A stretch of 64,000 bases of DNA from Mediterraneibacter gnavus ATCC 29149. GTDB lineage: Bacteria; Bacillota; Clostridia; Lachnospirales; Lachnospiraceae. The stretch is taken from the NCBI RefSeq assembly GCF_008121495.1, contig NZ_CP043051.1, positions 1,529,501 to 1,593,500 of the forward strand, given 5' to 3'. The translations under genes were made by a program, and so were the position numbers. Below are positions 62,517-64,000 of this stretch, in pieces (the stretch's first letter is position 1; every line of letters starts with the position of its first letter). The notes beneath the pieces are model-generated. The model searched no databases and was not told the DNA's origin. It saw only the letters and a list, made by a program, of their open reading frames with translations.

Positions 62517-62915
62517 TTTGTGATTAAAAAACTGCATACTTTGAGGTACTTGTCAAGTGCTATTAAAAAATTTTAGTTACTGGTAGAAAACAAAAATTCA
62601 GACATAAGATCTGAATTCTTGTTAAGTAAATGACATTGGTTATAAATTGTCGAAGAACTCTGTTTAATGCGAGAAATTTTTAATATTATTCAGAAGATGG
62701 ACTTCTTTCAGGAAAATGGCAGCGGCAACCGTTCAGGGAGCCGGGGAAGAAGGAATTGTTTGTTCCCTGAAATATTTTGCATTAATGAAAGAGAATCTTC
62801 AGGAAGAAATCGGAGAAAAAATGTACGATATATCTTCCTCCTAGGATATCCTGGATGTAATATCGAATGAAGTGATATTTGGTTTTTCCAAAAAGATAAG
62901 GAAGGTAAAAATACA
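62517..62915 (+). pseudogene. Remnant gene with in-frame TAG, ahead of the HD gene
   Basis: No intact gene. From ATG 62716 a frame reads MAAATVQGAGEEGIVCSLKY to EKMYDISSS, meets TAG at 62842, then continues DILDVISNEVIFGFSKKI to a TGA at 62917-62919. That stop overlaps the next ATG (ATGA), as coupled genes do, so this looks like a former gene broken by a nonsense codon. An N-terminal part may lie in another frame at about 62667. Family unknown. 62517-62665 holds nothing I can support. Confidence 0.4.
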
Positions 62916-63890
62916 ATGAGTGAATATATAACTACATATACAGGAAAACACTTTAACCCAACACAGCCGAATCCGGATCTGATCAGCATACAGGATATTG
63001 CACATGCCCTTTCTCTGATCTGCAGGGGAAATGGTCATGTACAGACCTTCTGGTCAGTAGGGCAGCATTGTATTTGTTGTGCAAAGGAAGCCGCAGCAAG
63101 AGGACTGTCGGACCGTATGGTACTTGCCTGTCTGCTTCATGATGCCAGTGAGTGTTATATGTCGGATGTGCCGACCCCCTTTAAGAAGGAATTGCCAGAG
63201 TATCAGGAACAGGAAGAACATCTGCTTCGTATGATCTATGAAAAGTTTCTTGGTTCCACTCTGACGTCCGGGGAGCAGGCACAATTAAAAGAAATCGATC
63301 ATGCGATGCTCTTGTATGATCTTGAAAATCTGTTGGGAGAAGTGCAATATGGAGAAATCCCGGATTTGCATATTGATCTGGATTATACAGTCCGGTCTTT
63401 TACTGAAGTAGAAGATGAATATCTGATGCTTTTTGCAAAGTATTCTGGTACAGCTGCATCAAAGGCAGTTTATCTGGAAGATATTGCAGATGCATTTGAA
63501 GAGTGTATGGACGGATGGGCACAATTTTTGGATACACGAACAGGTGAAATTGTTGCTTTGTCGGAAGATCCGTACATGGCCTGTGAAGAAGATCAGGAGC
63601 TCTGGGAAGAAATTGATGAGACGGATGATTATGTCAGATTGCCGAATCAGTATGAACTTCATGAGAAAAGTATCATGGAGAAGTTTGCGTATGAGAGTGG
63701 GAATAAAAGAGTTTCTGAAGTACTGTTTGATGCTCTTAGAAGAAGGCATCCGTACAGGTGTTTTAAAGATAAAATAAATGATCTGGGAATCAGCCAGATT
63801 TATTATGACTACAGAAATCGGACCTATATCAATATAGCAGAAGGATGGTGTCGGAACCATCATGTACCATATAGAAGAAAAGAAGATTAG
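62916..63890 (+). CDS. HD-domain phosphohydrolase fused to a UPF0158 domain
   Basis: A 324-residue protein. Residues 1-185 form an HD phosphohydrolase of the YfbR-like kind: ARGLSDRMVLACLLHDASE gives the HD pair, HCICCAKEA an upstream histidine, and EIDHAMLLYDLENLLG the later metal ligand. Residues about 190-324 resemble UPF0158, with the closing CFKDKINDLGISQIYYDYRNR and IAEGWCRNHHVPY. HD enzymes of this type remove phosphate from nucleotides; UPF0158 is uncharacterised. The fusion suggests a nucleotide-targeting accessory or defence role. AAGGAAGG lies upstream. The start overlaps the stop of a decayed upstream gene. Confidence 0.75.
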   Translation: MSEYITTYTGKHFNPTQPNPDLISIQDIAHALSLICRGNGHVQTFWSVGQHCICCAKEAAARGLSDRMVLACLLHDASECYMSDVPTPFKKELPEYQEQEEHLLRMIYEKFLGSTLTSGEQAQLKEIDHAMLLYDLENLLGEVQYGEIPDLHIDLDYTVRSFTEVEDEYLMLFAKYSGTAASKAVYLEDIADAFEECMDGWAQFLDTRTGEIVALSEDPYMACEEDQELWEEIDETDDYVRLPNQYELHEKSIMEKFAYESGNKRVSEVLFDALRRRHPYRCFKDKINDLGISQIYYDYRNRTYINIAEGWCRNHHVPYRRKED

Positions 63891-63972
63891 GCGCTGTTTT
63901 GAAAATAGGTTTGATTGTCCAAACTATTAGAAGAAATAGAGTGAATTATAAATTATGAAGCGAGGTGGCAAT

Positions 63973-64000
63973 ATGGATAAAGATCCGTTTGAGGAATATT
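63973..64000 (+). CDS. Start of a gene cut by the window edge
   Basis: GAGGTGG lies eight bases before an ATG reading MDKDPFEEY to the window end. The start resembles Fic-family or Fic-antitoxin-fused proteins of Lachnospiraceae accessory regions, but only nine codons are visible, so the identity is a guess. Confidence 0.3.

Noticed and set aside
62667-62870. Plus-strand frame starting MREIFNIIQKMDFF
   Set aside because: Only its first residues look protein-like; beyond 62716 the neighbouring frame is more convincing.

Overview
The window looks like a chromosomal segment of a gut Firmicute of the family Lachnospiraceae (a Ruminococcus gnavus/torques, Dorea or Blautia-like organism). The reasons are moderate AT-richness, strong AGGAGG-type ribosome sites, SpoU/LysS/GreA/Dus genes typical of clostridia, NEAT-type haem proteins, and mobile-element genes of the kind that crowd Lachnospiraceae genomes. 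The species is inferred, not proven. No rRNA, tRNA or CRISPR array was recognised.

Positions 1-28900 look like stable chromosome. A haem-acquisition operon (three surface haem-binding-type proteins, then lipoprotein, permease and ATPase) fills 1-6100. Next, on the minus strand, come a fused nucleotidyltransferase/hexosamine-kinase gene and a Gfo/Idh dehydrogenase, divergent from an AraC regulator. After a frameshifted Rpn-associated gene come aroK-like, murA, a divergent CapA-like protein, and metK behind a SAM-I riboswitch. Then follow a histidine kinase/response regulator pair running into a KtrB/KtrA-type potassium system and a SpoU methyltransferase, a patatin-like phospholipase fused in frame to ornithine carbamoyltransferase, birA, a DUF1292 protein, dus, greA, and lysS with an added C-terminal tRNA-binding domain.

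Positions 28900-58500 are a mosaic of decayed integrative elements. Element backbone genes (two small paralogous DNA-binding-type proteins, a ParA with a damaged Walker A, a YodL/DUF4316-type protein) are interrupted by a mannose-family PTS operon that entered parA, and by IS3- and IS91-type remnants. A PucR-type regulator then precedes a pilus island: a signal peptidase with an altered dyad, a major pilin, a class B sortase, a minor pilin, a truncated adhesin joined to an HD-GYP fragment, and a roughly 2000-residue giant adhesin. A group II intron remnant, a truncated relaxase with mobC and a hairpin-rich oriT candidate follow. The right end holds a two-gene AAA ATPase/RloB-like pair (candidate anti-phage system), another small backbone protein, a ribbon-helix-helix protein and a tyrosine integrase.

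Positions 58500-64000 are further accessory DNA: a RelB/RelE-type toxin-antitoxin pair, a small membrane protein, a small protein made of 21-residue repeats, a frameshifted WYL regulator, a truncated DUF1016 nuclease, and an HD-domain/UPF0158 fusion, ending in the start of another gene.

The best candidates for something new are the ATPase/RloB-like pair (54971-56654), the pilus island with its odd signal peptidase and giant repeat adhesin (41155-53158), the fused sugar-salvage enzyme (6164-8173) and the HD-UPF0158 fusion (62916-63890).
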